From Fimbriimonadaceae bacterium (GTDB lineage Bacteria > Armatimonadota > Fimbriimonadia > Fimbriimonadales > Fimbriimonadaceae), in assembly GCA_019454125.1 (NCBI GenBank), contig CP075365.1, positions 248,001 to 312,000 on the forward strand: 64,000 bases of DNA, given 5' to 3'. Below, one piece after another: positions 25,732 through 35,900 of the stretch. The translations under genes were made by a program, and so were the position numbers. How positions within the stretch are numbered: position 1 is the stretch's first letter; every line of letters begins with the position of its first letter. The notes under the pieces were generated by a model. It worked only from the letters and a program-made list of their open reading frames with translations. It was not told where the DNA came from and made no database searches.

Positions 25732-27525
25732 ATGGCACTACCTCGTCTACCGATGGCTGAGTTCCTCGTGCAGCGTGGCTACGTCACGCCCGAGCAAATG
25801 GAGGAGGCCAAACAGGTCTCAAAGCAGACGAACAACCCGGACCTCGGCCGGGTCGTGATCAACCTCGGCTTCGCCGGTGAGCGCGAAGTGCTGCACGCCC
25901 AGGCGCAGGAGGCCGGCCACCCGTTCGTCGACCTGGACCGGGTGCAGGTCGACAAGGCCGCGATCGCCGCTGTGCCCGAGCGCATCGCCAAGATGCACAA
26001 CGTCATCCCGGTCAAGAAGGAGGGCACCGTCCTCTGGATCGCGATGTCGAACCCGAACAACCTGCAGGCCCTTGACGACGTGCGCCTCGCCAGCGGGCTC
26101 CTCGTCCGCCCGGCCGTGGCCGTCAACGGCGCCATCGAGGACGCGGTCCGCAAGTATTACCAGGGCGCGACGGAAGGATCCGCTCCCGCTCCCGCCGAAG
26201 CGCCCAGCCCCGCCCCTACCGCCGGTGGCACCGGCAGCAAGATGACGAGCGACCTTCGCGCGGTGATGGCCCAGGCCCAGGCGACCCGCGACGTCGCCGA
26301 CCGCGACCTCAAGGGCGGCGGAAAGGAAGAGTCCGACGAGGAGATGGCCGAGCAGGCGCCGATCATCCGCCTCGCCAACGCCGTCATCCAGCAGGCCATC
26401 AACGACCGCGCTTCGGACATCCACGTGGAGCCGGGCGAGCGGGCCGTCCGCGTGCGCTACCGCATCGACGGCGTCCTCATGGAAGCCATGACGGTGCCGA
26501 AGAACCTCCAGGCCCCGCTCATCTCGCGCTTCAAGATCATGTCCGAGATGAACATCGCCGAGCGCCGCATCCCCCAGGACGGCCGCATCGAGGTGCGCAG
26601 CACGGGCAAAGACTACGACCTGCGCGTGAGCAGCATCCCCACCCCGTTCGGGGAAAAGATCGTCATGCGCATCCTTGACAAGGGCAACGCGATGGTCGGA
26701 CTCGGCCGGCTCGGCTTCACCGCCGAGAACCAGGCGAAGATCGAAGAGCTCGTCAGCCAGCCGAACGGCATGTTCCTCTGCACGGGCCCGACGGGTTCGG
26801 GCAAGACGACGACCCAGTACTCCGTCTTGCACAAGCTGAACACGACCGAGGTCAACTGCATCACGGTCGAAGACCCCGTCGAATACCAGCTCGGCGGCAT
26901 CGCACAGGTCCAGGTCAACCGAAAGGCCGGCCTGACCTTCGCCACCGCCCTCCGCGCCTTCCTCCGCCAAGACCCGGACATCATCATGGTCGGCGAGATG
27001 CGCGACTTGGAAACGGCCGAGATCGCGATCGAAGCGTCCCTCACGGGACACTTGGTGCTCTCCACGCTCCACACGAACGACGCCCCCTCCGCCACGATCC
27101 GTATGATCGACATGGGCGTCGAGCCGTACCTCATCTCCGCCACCGTCATCGGCGTCCTCGCCCAGCGTCTCGGCCGACAGGTCGATAAGGACAACAAGGA
27201 GCCCTACACCGTCAAGGAGATCGACTTGAGGCGCTTCGGCTTCACCGTCACCGACCCTGACGCGGAGGTCACGCTCTACCGCGGTATCCCCGCCGAAAGC
27301 AACCGCATGACCGGCTACCGAGGCCGGACCGGCTTCCACGAGCTGATGGTCATGAACGAAGAGATCGCCGAGATGGTCGTGCGCCGCGCCCCCCTCGGCG
27401 ACCTAAAGGCGGCCGCCAAAGCGGGCGGCATGAAGGAGCTTCGCGAAGACGGCCTTGAGAAGGTCTTGATGGGCGTGACGACGCCCGAAGAAGTCATGCG
27501 CGTGGTCTTCACCGCCGGCTTCTAG
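25732..27525 (+). CDS. pilB: Type IV pilus/type II secretion assembly ATPase PilB/GspE
   Basis: This hexameric ATPase powers pilus extension. The 597 residues contain an MshEN/GspE N-domain (about 5-145), an Ala/Pro-rich linker (about 150-165) and the secretion ATPase core. The core has Walker A GPTGSGKTTTQYS (about 351), the Asp box ITVEDPVEYQLGG, Walker B DPDIIMVGEMRD and His box STLHTNDAPSATIR. The usual tetra-cysteine zinc site before GYRGRTG is missing: the segment has no Cys at all. AAGGA precedes the ATG. pilT (37980) and pilC (44515) are unlinked. Confidence 0.95.
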   Translation: MALPRLPMAEFLVQRGYVTPEQMEEAKQVSKQTNNPDLGRVVINLGFAGEREVLHAQAQEAGHPFVDLDRVQVDKAAIAAVPERIAKMHNVIPVKKEGTVLWIAMSNPNNLQALDDVRLASGLLVRPAVAVNGAIEDAVRKYYQGATEGSAPAPAEAPSPAPTAGGTGSKMTSDLRAVMAQAQATRDVADRDLKGGGKEESDEEMAEQAPIIRLANAVIQQAINDRASDIHVEPGERAVRVRYRIDGVLMEAMTVPKNLQAPLISRFKIMSEMNIAERRIPQDGRIEVRSTGKDYDLRVSSIPTPFGEKIVMRILDKGNAMVGLGRLGFTAENQAKIEELVSQPNGMFLCTGPTGSGKTTTQYSVLHKLNTTEVNCITVEDPVEYQLGGIAQVQVNRKAGLTFATALRAFLRQDPDIIMVGEMRDLETAEIAIEASLTGHLVLSTLHTNDAPSATIRMIDMGVEPYLISATVIGVLAQRLGRQVDKDNKEPYTVKEIDLRRFGFTVTDPDAEVTLYRGIPAESNRMTGYRGRTGFHELMVMNEEIAEMVVRRAPLGDLKAAAKAGGMKELREDGLEKVLMGVTTPEEVMRVVFTAGF

Positions 27526-27550
27526 GCTCGCCGCTTGAGGGTCGTCGTTC

Positions 27551-27566
27551 TACCGAAAAATCGGTA
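27551..27566 (+). terminator. Weak hairpin after pilB
   Basis: TACCGA-AAAA-TCGGTA forms a 6-bp stem 25 bases past the pilB stop. It has no T-tract on the plus strand, so a terminator role is uncertain. Confidence 0.3.
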
Positions 27567-27597
27567 AGACCAAACGAAACACTTCGGGGCAGGCGTC

Positions 27598-27603
27598 TAA
27601 AAC
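27598..27603 (+). promoter_or_regulatory. Putative leaderless -10 (TAAAAC-N6-ATG)
   Basis: TAAAAC lies exactly 6 nt before the ATG at 27610, the start that supplies the signal peptide. No Shine-Dalgarno is present. Confidence 0.45.
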
Positions 27604-27609
27604 GGTGTC

Positions 27610-29260
27610 ATGAAGACAACTTTGACCCGAAGCCTTTTCGCCCTCTCGCTTTTTGCGGGGGGGGGGGGCAGCTTTCGCCCAAGACCCGAGCGCAATCCTC
27701 TCAAATGGCATTTTCGAGGTGGTGGGATCTAACCCCACTGGCACCGTGACCCCGCAGGGCATGAGCGAGACTGGCTCGGGGGCCATCTTCAACGTCTTGT
27801 CCGGCGGCGTGAGCCGGAGCTACATCTTCGACGGCACGACGCTTGGCGACCCCCTCCCCATCCCGCCCGACTCCTCCGCGACCGTCGCCATGCGCGGCGC
27901 GACCGGAGACTCGGCGGTAGGCTGGTTCCGGAGGAACGGCCAAACCTTCGACCGACCGATCTACTGGCCAAACAGGACGACCTACGTTGATCAGGACCTC
28001 TTGCCCGAAGGCGCGACCGAGGGAAAGATCCATGGGATCAGCCAGGAGAACGGCTTGCTGGTCGAGCGGCAGATGGTGGGGGAATACAGAAATGCATTTG
28101 GTCAGACTCTTCCATTTCGATCCCTCCACGGTATCGCCTTTACTTTGCCTTTTGATACAACCCACAACCAAGGCCGGGCGCTGGCGACCAGCTTCGACAA
28201 CGCCTACATCGCGGGCCAGGCGCGGCACACGACCCTGGGCATCTGGGTGCCGGTCTACTGGACCTTAACGAACGATCAGTACCAGATGAACGTGGTCGGC
28301 GGCTTCCCGACCAACCGGGAGGGCCGGATCGTGGGAGTCCGCGAGGACGGGGTCATGGTCGGCTACATGGAGCCAGCCGCAGTCCCCGAGGAGGAAGGCG
28401 CAGGCGCTCAAGGACAGACCTTTGTCTTCAAGCCTGGGCAAGCCATCAAGTGGCTGCCTTCAATCTACGGGCCGCCTTCGCAGTTGCTCAGGGCTAACCC
28501 AGGCAGTCCTGACGACAGCGACGTGCAATTCGTCGGCAACAGCCCGGTGCCCTACGTCTGGATCGGCTCGAAGACGCTGTCGGGCTTCGGTGAGGCCTTA
28601 GACCTCGGCGCGTTCACCGTGCCCTACTACAACGATATCGATTCGGCCACGGTCACCGGCATCGGCCAACCGGCCGGGCCGGCAGCCCCCGCGATCTCCG
28701 GCGCCAACTTGAACGGGCTCAAGGCCTGGGCGGCCAAATCAAGCGCGAGCTACTTCAGAGTCGCGACCGGGGAAATGTCGTTGTACGAAGTGACGACTGT
28801 GGTCGGCACCACGCTGCCGGGAAGCGACAGCAGCTTCGCGATGCTGCCAGACGGGCGCGTCTATACGGTAGAGCGCAGTTTGACCGCCTCGCCGTGGAAA
28901 GTCCACCTGGAGGCGAGTTTGCCCCTCAACCTGAACGTAAACGTCATCGACGAGTTATCCATAAGGGCTTCGACCAGGTTCAGCACTACATCGCTGTACC
29001 TCATCGAGCTTTCCCTCTGGGACTATACGGTGGGGGTCTAGGCGTCCGTGACCGAGCTTGACGCAAGGCCCTACATGTACACCTACGACGTGCCCGTGGC
29101 CGGGGGGAACTTCATAAACCGCTTCTTCCCAAGTTCCCACGGCCGCATAGGCAAGGTCCGCCTCCGCCTGCGGATAAACCCGGCCCAGCCCATCCAGCCG
29201 GCGTACTGGTCGGTGGCGACCGACCAGATCAACTGCGTCGTCAAGGGGTCGAAGTTGTGA
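27610..29260 (+). pseudogene. HAF-repeat secreted protein, interrupted by a G12 frameshift and an in-frame TAG
   Basis: ATG 27610 opens a signal peptide (MKTTLTRSLFALSLFAGGG) that runs into twelve consecutive G (27657-27668). With 12 G the frame leaves the downstream coding frame and stops at about 27730. With 11 G it would read on as AAFAQDPSAILSNGIF, a proper cleavage site. Downstream the protein has HAF-type repeats (GWFRRNGQTFDRPIYWPN, then REDGVMVGYMEP) up to TAG 29039-29041. The same frame then continues to 29260 as TELDARPYMYTYDVPVAGGN, matching the end of its tandem paralogue. The gene is decayed, or the G-tract is phase-variable and the TAG a second lesion. Confidence 0.7.
27657..27668 (+). 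repeat. Poly-G tract of 12 in a signal-peptide coding region
   Basis: Twelve uninterrupted G residues are seen, and no other run of this length was noticed in the window. Loss of one G (or gain of two) restores the frame between the ATG at 27610 and the long open frame downstream. Confidence 0.85.
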
Positions 29261-30714
29261 ACCGCGCCTTAACGCTCCTGGCCCTCGCCGCCGCCGCCCT
29301 TGGGGCGGAGGCGGGCCCCTTGCAGTACCGCGTCGTCTTTCCCCTCCCAGCCTGGAAAGACAGGGACGCCGTCATCACGCTATACGGAAACCGGGGGTAC
29401 TGCGTCCTTGGCGACCGGCGATCGAACCGAATTTTTCTCGTGCACCGAGGCAAGATCGTCGACCGCTTTATCCTGCCAAACGGGCTAAACCCGCAACTCT
29501 CCATTCTAAGCATGAACGATTACGGCGAGGCGGTCGGCGTGGCGGTCACCGGGAGAAACTTGCCTTGTTACTGGCGCGCTGCTGGGGCAGCGGTCTTTCT
29601 CCCATTGCCCGCTGGGCGCCTTGACGGCTGGGCATCCGATATCGACAATTCAAGGATTATCGTTGGCGCGTCGGCCGACAAGAGGCCGAATTGGGGCCCG
29701 ACGTTGTGGGATTCCAACTTCAACGCGCATGTCCTTCCTTCCCCCGTCGAAGACTTCTGCCATGCCAAGGCCCGCGACCCGGAGGGCCGGATCGTGCTAG
29801 GGCGACAGGGCGGCAGCTACCGGTACGACCCGGGCGAAGGGTTCGTGGAGATCCTGCCGCCCCCCGGGGCGAGCAACGCCGGCGCCAAAGACATCTCGAA
29901 GTCGGGCCTGGTCGTAGGATCCTCTTTCTATGTCCCTGCGCTCATCGCTAAGCCGTTCATTTTCACCCTGGACAACCGCTACATCGAGATCGAGCCGCGG
30001 GAGGACGGCGAGTTCGGCGACGTGAACGCGCTCGACCATGCGACGGGCCTGAGCGGGACCGTCCAATACAAAGACTGGCCCAACTTCTGGAGCGAGGACA
30101 CGGGGTGGTTGATCTTGGCCGAGCACATGGAGCCCGGGAGCCGCCAGTACACCCTCAGCGGCGACGCAAAGGTCAACGACAAGGGCCAGGTCTCATGCTG
30201 GGTCAAGCTTGACGGCGAGTTCCGCCCGGGCATCGCCGAGCCTGTCACCACAGACGCCCCGGCCACGTCGTTCCGGCTCGAGACGGGCAGACTTGAGGCG
30301 GGGGGGCTCGGGAGCCTGGCCGCGAGGGACGGCGACGCCCTGCGCGCCGCCCGCTTCATCGTCCCGAACCGCAAGGCCCCCCCGGTCTCGCTCGTGGTCG
30401 AGGCCGCCCTGCCCGAGAGGGCCCTCTACCTCTGGCTCCGCACGAGCCTCCGCTCTGCCAACGCCGGAGTGAGGGCCACAGCCGAGCTCTACGACTGGCA
30501 GGCCGCCGGCTACGACGACGCCTGGACCGAGGCCCTCACCGCCGAGTACCAGCCCCTCGAGGCGATTGGCACGCTCAAGCTCGACCGCTACCGAGGCCCC
30601 GAGGGCAAGGTCCGCGCCCGAATCACGTGCCAAGCCCCGGAAAACCCCGGCCCCTGGTCCGTCGAGTTCGACGAGGCCGTGCTCGAATGGGTGCCGGTGC
30701 CGCCGAAAGGATGA
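29257..30714 (+). CDS. HAF-repeat secreted protein (intact tandem paralogue)
   Basis: The 485-residue protein starts at GTG 29257, overlapping the TGA of the upstream copy by 3 bases (GTGA). It has a signal peptide (MNRALTLLALAAAALGAEAG). Residues about 40-300 contain repeated segments of the HAF type (LSMNDYGEAVGVAVTGRNLP, then DISKSGLVVGSSF, then KVNDKGQVSCWV), a beta-propeller-like extracellular repeat. The C-terminal 130 residues (FRLETGRLEAGGLGSLAARD onward) form a second, beta-rich domain. The broken upstream copy aligns in layout to its end. The ligand or role outside the cell is unknown. Confidence 0.8.
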   Translation: MNRALTLLALAAAALGAEAGPLQYRVVFPLPAWKDRDAVITLYGNRGYCVLGDRRSNRIFLVHRGKIVDRFILPNGLNPQLSILSMNDYGEAVGVAVTGRNLPCYWRAAGAAVFLPLPAGRLDGWASDIDNSRIIVGASADKRPNWGPTLWDSNFNAHVLPSPVEDFCHAKARDPEGRIVLGRQGGSYRYDPGEGFVEILPPPGASNAGAKDISKSGLVVGSSFYVPALIAKPFIFTLDNRYIEIEPREDGEFGDVNALDHATGLSGTVQYKDWPNFWSEDTGWLILAEHMEPGSRQYTLSGDAKVNDKGQVSCWVKLDGEFRPGIAEPVTTDAPATSFRLETGRLEAGGLGSLAARDGDALRAARFIVPNRKAPPVSLVVEAALPERALYLWLRTSLRSANAGVRATAELYDWQAAGYDDAWTEALTAEYQPLEAIGTLKLDRYRGPEGKVRARITCQAPENPGPWSVEFDEAVLEWVPVPPKG

Positions 30715-30767
30715 GCCCGAACTCGGACAGCCACACCCGCCGTCTTCACCGCCCGGCCCAAATGGTC

Positions 30768-32405
30768 TCACGCCTCGGGGTTGGGCTTATCGCCCGACCC
30801 TTGCAGGAATTTCGGCAGGGTCTCGTCCTTGACGTGCAGAGTCTGGGTCGGAAAGGCGAACTCCACGCCCACCTCGTCCGCGATCCTCACGATGCGGAGC
30901 AAGAGGTCGTCGCGGATGACGAGCTCCTCCTGGTAGGTCGCGGCGGTCAAGAAGCAGTAGAGCAGGATGGTGAGCGAGCTCGGGCCGAAGTCGTTGAAGT
31001 AGACGTAGCGCTTTTCGTCCCAGACCTGGGGGTGCTCGCGCAGCATCTCGCGGATCCGCTTGGTGAATTCGGCCAGCTTCTCGGGCGGCGTGTCGTAAGT
31101 GACGCCGATCGTCGTGCGGAGCCGTCGGAACCGCCTCATCCCGAAGTTCTCGACACTGTCCGTGACCAGCGTCCGGTTCGGCAGGATGATCACCGAGTCC
31201 TCGAAGGTGCGGATGCGCGTGGACCGCAATTGGATGTCCTCCACCTCGCCGTCGATCGAGCCCAGCCGGACCCAGTCGCCGATGCGGAACGGCCGCTCGA
31301 TCAAGACCATGAGCGAGCCGAAGAGGTTTTCCACACTGTCTTTCGCGGCCAGCGCGAGGACGACGCCGCCCAGTCCCAAAGTCGCGACCAGGCCGGTGAT
31401 GTTCACGCCGAGATACCCAAGGACGACCAGCGCGGCGACGAGCCCCATGACCGCCTTGCCCAGGCGCGAAAGGACAGGCGCCACCAGCTTTTCGCCGCTC
31501 CCAGTCCGATCCTGCAGGCGCCGGGTGAGGTGAAAGACCGCCGCGTCCCAAGCGGCAAACGCAATCAGCGTGAAACCGACCACCTCGGCCAGCCGCGCGA
31601 TGAAGCCCACCGCCCCTGCGACCGGCCCCGGCAAGTTCAGAAAGGGAAGGCTCGCGCGCAGGAGCCCGCCCGCGATGAGCACGTTCGCGGCCATGCTGGC
31701 CTTGGCCAGTTCGCGGTAGGCCCGGCTTGATTTTTCAAGCCGCAGGACCCGCTTTCCCAGAACCCGCGCAAGAATCTGCACCAGGGCCCCCATGGCAACG
31801 GCCACGACGACGAGGGCGCCGAGCATTCCGAGCTTCCACACCGCGATCCCAAGGACGGGCCTGCGCGCCTCTTCGGGGAGCTGGCCCTCTGCCCAGGCGT
31901 CCGTGTCGAACCTCAGGGCGTTGGGGTCTTCGAGGCCGGTGATGACCGGCTTTGACCTGACCAGTTCCCAGATTCGGGGCAAGTCCTCCAACGTGTCCGA
32001 GGTGAACCTGAAGGCCTTGTCGTCCTGCTTGGCGATGGTGACCTGGCCGACCGTCGAACCGCGCCTTGTCGTAATCGCAAGAGTGTATGGCTTCGCCTCC
32101 GGGCTGGAGGAGAGCTTGTCGAGCACGATGTATTCCTGCCGATTCAGGACCGCCCAGAGTTGAAAGGCGAGCTTGGGGCCCCGGTCCGGTCGTTCTAGCA
32201 GGCTCACCCAGCTCAGGTCCAGCGCCTTCACCGCTTGCCCGAGGTCGCCGTCGTTCATCCCGCGCAGGAAGGTGTCCATGGTCGCGCGCGGGGACTCCAG
32301 CCCGACGGGGACTGCCTGCGGCGGGGCTTGCTGCTGGCCTGGAACGATCTGCGCGAGACCAGTCGCGAACCAAAGGGAAAGGGCGCAAACCCAGACAAGT
32401 CGCAT
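30768..32405 (-). CDS. MscS-family mechanosensitive channel with periplasmic extension
   Basis: The chosen start (ATG 32405) gives 545 residues with a signal peptide (MRLVWVCALSLWFATGLAQ). A roughly 150-residue periplasmic domain follows, then several transmembrane helices (about 175-330). The MscS core has the pore helix GLGGVVLALAAKDSVENLFG (about 350-370), then the beta domain ERPFRIGDWVRLGSIDGEVE and the alpha/beta cage. Such channels release solutes under hypo-osmotic shock. The frame is open to 32657, but those codons lie antisense to the start of the divergent gene. The C-terminus ends shortly after the cage. Confidence 0.92.
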   Translation of the reverse strand: MRLVWVCALSLWFATGLAQIVPGQQQAPPQAVPVGLESPRATMDTFLRGMNDGDLGQAVKALDLSWVSLLERPDRGPKLAFQLWAVLNRQEYIVLDKLSSSPEAKPYTLAITTRRGSTVGQVTIAKQDDKAFRFTSDTLEDLPRIWELVRSKPVITGLEDPNALRFDTDAWAEGQLPEEARRPVLGIAVWKLGMLGALVVVAVAMGALVQILARVLGKRVLRLEKSSRAYRELAKASMAANVLIAGGLLRASLPFLNLPGPVAGAVGFIARLAEVVGFTLIAFAAWDAAVFHLTRRLQDRTGSGEKLVAPVLSRLGKAVMGLVAALVVLGYLGVNITGLVATLGLGGVVLALAAKDSVENLFGSLMVLIERPFRIGDWVRLGSIDGEVEDIQLRSTRIRTFEDSVIILPNRTLVTDSVENFGMRRFRRLRTTIGVTYDTPPEKLAEFTKRIREMLREHPQVWDEKRYVYFNDFGPSSLTILLYCFLTAATYQEELVIRDDLLLRIVRIADEVGVEFAFPTQTLHVKDETLPKFLQGSGDKPNPEA

Positions 32406-32503
32406 AGCCGACCCGGAAAGTACCTGACCGCCGGCCCACGTGGTCTTTCGGGAGGCCGCAGGCCGTGCCGAACCTTTTTCCACGGCGGTGTCTTGTAGGA
32501 GGC

Positions 32504-32974
32504 ATGGACACGAATCCTCGCCCGGCACAACCGGTACTGGACCGTTCTGCCCCGTTGTTCCTCGTCGCGCTCTTACTGGCCGTGCTGTGGTTCCAGATGA
32601 TCCTCCCGAAGTGGACAGGCGGAGGAGTGCCTCCCCAGTTCCACGAAATGTTTGCAAACACCTTCTTGGCCCAGTTCCCCGGCACCACCGTGGCGTTCTA
32701 TATGATCGCGGTAATGGAGACCGTCGCCTTCCTGCTCGCGGCCCTCTCCCTGGTCCGCGGCGAGTTCCTGGGGCAGCGCTCGCCCGTGCTCCTCAAGTGG
32801 GCCCTGGCCGTCTCCAGCCTCACGTTCATCAAGCTGGGCTTTGGCCTGCGGCTCGTGATGGATTCGCAAGGAGGCTTCCAGCAGTACGTCTACGCGGTGG
32901 GCGCGCTCACACTCTGGTTCCTGGTGGATTACTGGGATAGTCGTGGTGGCCGCGCCGTCACAGGGCCAGCATAA
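32504..32974 (+). CDS. Four-helix membrane protein, possibly DoxX-like
   Basis: The 156-residue product from ATG 32504 has a good ribosome-binding site (TAGGAGG). It has four hydrophobic segments (about 17-35, 60-80, 93-112, 125-143). An exposed loop after helix 1 reads LPKWTGGGVPPQFHEMFANT. The spacing recalls small DoxX/DoxD-like proteins, but no diagnostic residues are certain. It is divergent from the MscS gene, and its last 17 bp overlap the end of the mannosidase gene tail to tail. Confidence 0.75.
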   Translation: MDTNPRPAQPVLDRSAPLFLVALLLAVLWFQMILPKWTGGGVPPQFHEMFANTFLAQFPGTTVAFYMIAVMETVAFLLAALSLVRGEFLGQRSPVLLKWALAVSSLTFIKLGFGLRLVMDSQGGFQQYVYAVGALTLWFLVDYWDSRGGRAVTGPA

Positions 32975-35900
32975 GCGTCACGATCTCGAATGGCTTAAAC
33001 CGAACTTCGACCACCCCGTCAATCACGTCCAACTCCTGCTCCCGGTTCTCGTTCAGGTCGCAGAGCCAGGCGTGGCGGACGGGGGTGGCGCAATGCACCT
33101 GGGCCGAGCCGCGCGTGTTGTGGCACTCATAGAGCCGCACCACGATGTCGTCGGAGTCTTCCGCCAATTTCACGGACTCGACCACGACGTTGCGGTTGTC
33201 GCAGGAGACGAAGCGCGGCAGCGTCGTCGCGGCCCCTTGCGCGGGCCGCAGGGGCACGACGTGGACGGGCGCATTGACCGCATAGGAGGCGGCCACGACG
33301 TCCGAGTGCTGCACCTGGTCATAGTGGGGGAAGAGCGCGTACGTGAAGCGGTGCATCCCCATGTCGCAGACCGGGTCGGGCGCCTTCGGCGAGCGGAGCA
33401 AGGTGAGCCGCAGGGTGTTGCCGAGCACGTCGTGCCCGTACTTCCCCTGGTTCAAGATGGCGGCGCCGTAGCCTCCTTCTGAGAGGTCGGCCCACTTCTG
33501 GGCGCAGACCTCGAACTGGGCGAGATCCCAGCTCGTGTTGCGATGGGTCGGGCGCTCGACGTGGCCGAACTGGATCTCGAACTTCGCCCGGGCCGCGTTG
33601 ACGTTGAGCGGGAACGCGACCTTGAGCATCTTGTTGTCCTCCTGCCAGTCCACCCATGTGTCGAAGCGGATGCCGGGGGTGGGGCCAAGGCTGATCCGTT
33701 GACGGATCGTGCTCCCGCCGAACCGCTTGACGAGTTCGACCGCGACCCGGACCGGGCCGCGCTCGACCACCTCGAACACTTCACTGCGGACGAGATCGGT
33801 CGTGGTCTCCAGGGCAAAGACGTCCACGTCCCAGGCGCTCCAGAAGAGCGGTTGGTCGTCAAAGACCTGGAAGAGGTTCGCCAGCTTGCCCGGGGCGATG
33901 AACTCGATGGGGTCGTCGTCCAGCGTCTGGAGGCTGACGATGTTGCCGTTGTTGTCGAAGCGGACGGCCCAATCGTCGTTCTCGATGCGGCGGGCCGAGG
34001 CCTTGATGCGTGGGAAGACGTGGGGCGGGGTCTCGACCAAGTCTCCCACCGCGACCGCGCCGAGCGCGTCCGAAGGGGTCCGGAAGATGAGGCGCCTTCC
34101 GTCCGCGTCTTCGACAAGCTGGACCGGGAGCTTTTCGTCGCCGGACCGCAAGGCGGCGGGGGCGGCGCCCTCCTCCCACGGCAGCTCCGCCTGGGTCGCC
34201 ACCGTCGCGTTGTGGAAAACGGCCACGGGGCGGGCCATTTCGGCCGTGTCCAGGCTCTGGCCGAATGCGGCGACGCACGATTCGATGAGGGGTTGCAGGG
34301 CAGCCCGGACTTCGTCATAGTCGCGGGCGCTGTCCTCGTAGACCTCGCGCACGCTGCTCCCCGGAATGATGTCGTGGAACTGGTTCAAGAGCACCGTCTT
34401 CCAGGCCCGCTCCAACTCGGCCGCGCGGCCGCGCCGGTCGCCGTGCGGGCAGAAGGCGGAGAGCAGGTCGGCGTCGCGCAGGAGGAACTCGCACTCACGG
34501 TTCGAACGCTTGTTCGCGGCCTGGCTCGTATAGGTGCCACGGTGCATCTCGAAGTAGAGCTCGCCGGACCAGGTGCAGAGGTCCTCGCTCTCCGCGATGG
34601 CGGTGGTGAAGAAGTCGCGCGCGCTGGATCGCTGGGCGAGGGCAGGCATGCCCGGCGCCTCCTGGGCGCGTCGCAGGAACTCGATCTGGAACTCGGTGGA
34701 GCCCCCGCCCCCGTCGCCGAACCCGTAGAGGTAGAGCGACTGGTCGGACCGCCCCGCGTCCTTGAATTTTCGGACGGACTCGGCGAGCTGGGCCGGGCTG
34801 CAGTCGCCGATGTAGGTGTCCGCAGGGGGGAAGTGCGTCCAGATCCGGCTGCCGTCGATCCCCTGCCACCAGAACGTGTGGTGCGGGATCTTGTTGAACT
34901 GGTTCCAGCTCAGCTTCTGGGTCAGGAACGCGCGGATGCCGAACTTTGTGAGGATCTGGGGAAGGGCGGCCGAATAGCCGAAGACGTCCGGCAGCCACAT
35001 ATCCACCGTCTCCGTGCCGAGGCGCGCCTTGAAATAGCGGCGGCCATAGAGGAACTGCCGCACGAGCGACTCGCCGCCCGGCAGGTTGCAGTCGGCCTCC
35101 ACCCACATCGAGCCGACCGCCTCCCACTGGCCCTTGCGCATGGCGCGTTGGACCCGCTTGAAAAGGTCGGGGCGGTCCCTTTCCAGCCACTCGTACTGGG
35201 AGGCCTGGGAATGGACGAAGACGTGCTCCGGGAAGCGGTCGCAGAGGGCGAGCTGCACGGCAGTCGTGTGGATCATCTTCAAGTGGGTGACGCTCAGCGG
35301 CCAAAGCCACGCCGTATCCAGGTGGGCGTGCCCGAGCGGGGTGACGCGATGGGCGGTCTCGGCCTGGAGCCGCTCGAACGTGTGGCGGAGCTGGCGTCGC
35401 GCCTGGCTCCAGGTGCGGCGCCTTTCCGGGTCGTAGCCGTTGCAGACGTCGTTCAACGCCCTCAGGACGATCTCGCGCTCGGGGGCCCCTTCCGACAGGG
35501 CGTCGACAAGCCCGAGCCCGAACGCGAAATCGCAGGCGAGTTGGATCGCCTCGCCGTCGAGGACCATCAAGAGGAAGCCGCGGTACTCCTCCGGCTCTGG
35601 CGAGCGCGGATTCTCCCGGCCGTGCACCGTCGTCTCAGAGTTGTGGGCAAAAGTCTGCACGGTGAGTTCGAACTTCTCGCCGCCGGCCACGCGGTCCGCC
35701 AGCCGGCAGTGCCGGTGGGCGTGGTCAAGGCCGCCGAGCGCCTCGCCGTCCCGGTAGACCGTGCCCTCGACCTCCTTGCCGCGCGGCCGCGGGGGGACGC
35801 TGGGCTCCATGCCGACCCAGATGTCCGTGTCGCCATAGCCGAGGGCGACGTCCATGCCCGCCCACTCCTTGGGGATGCGCACGGGCACCCGGTACCAGGC

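Noticed and set aside
32406-32657. An extended start for the MscS channel gene
   Set aside because: The added 84 residues are low-complexity and antisense to the gene at 32504. The signal peptide begins at 32405.
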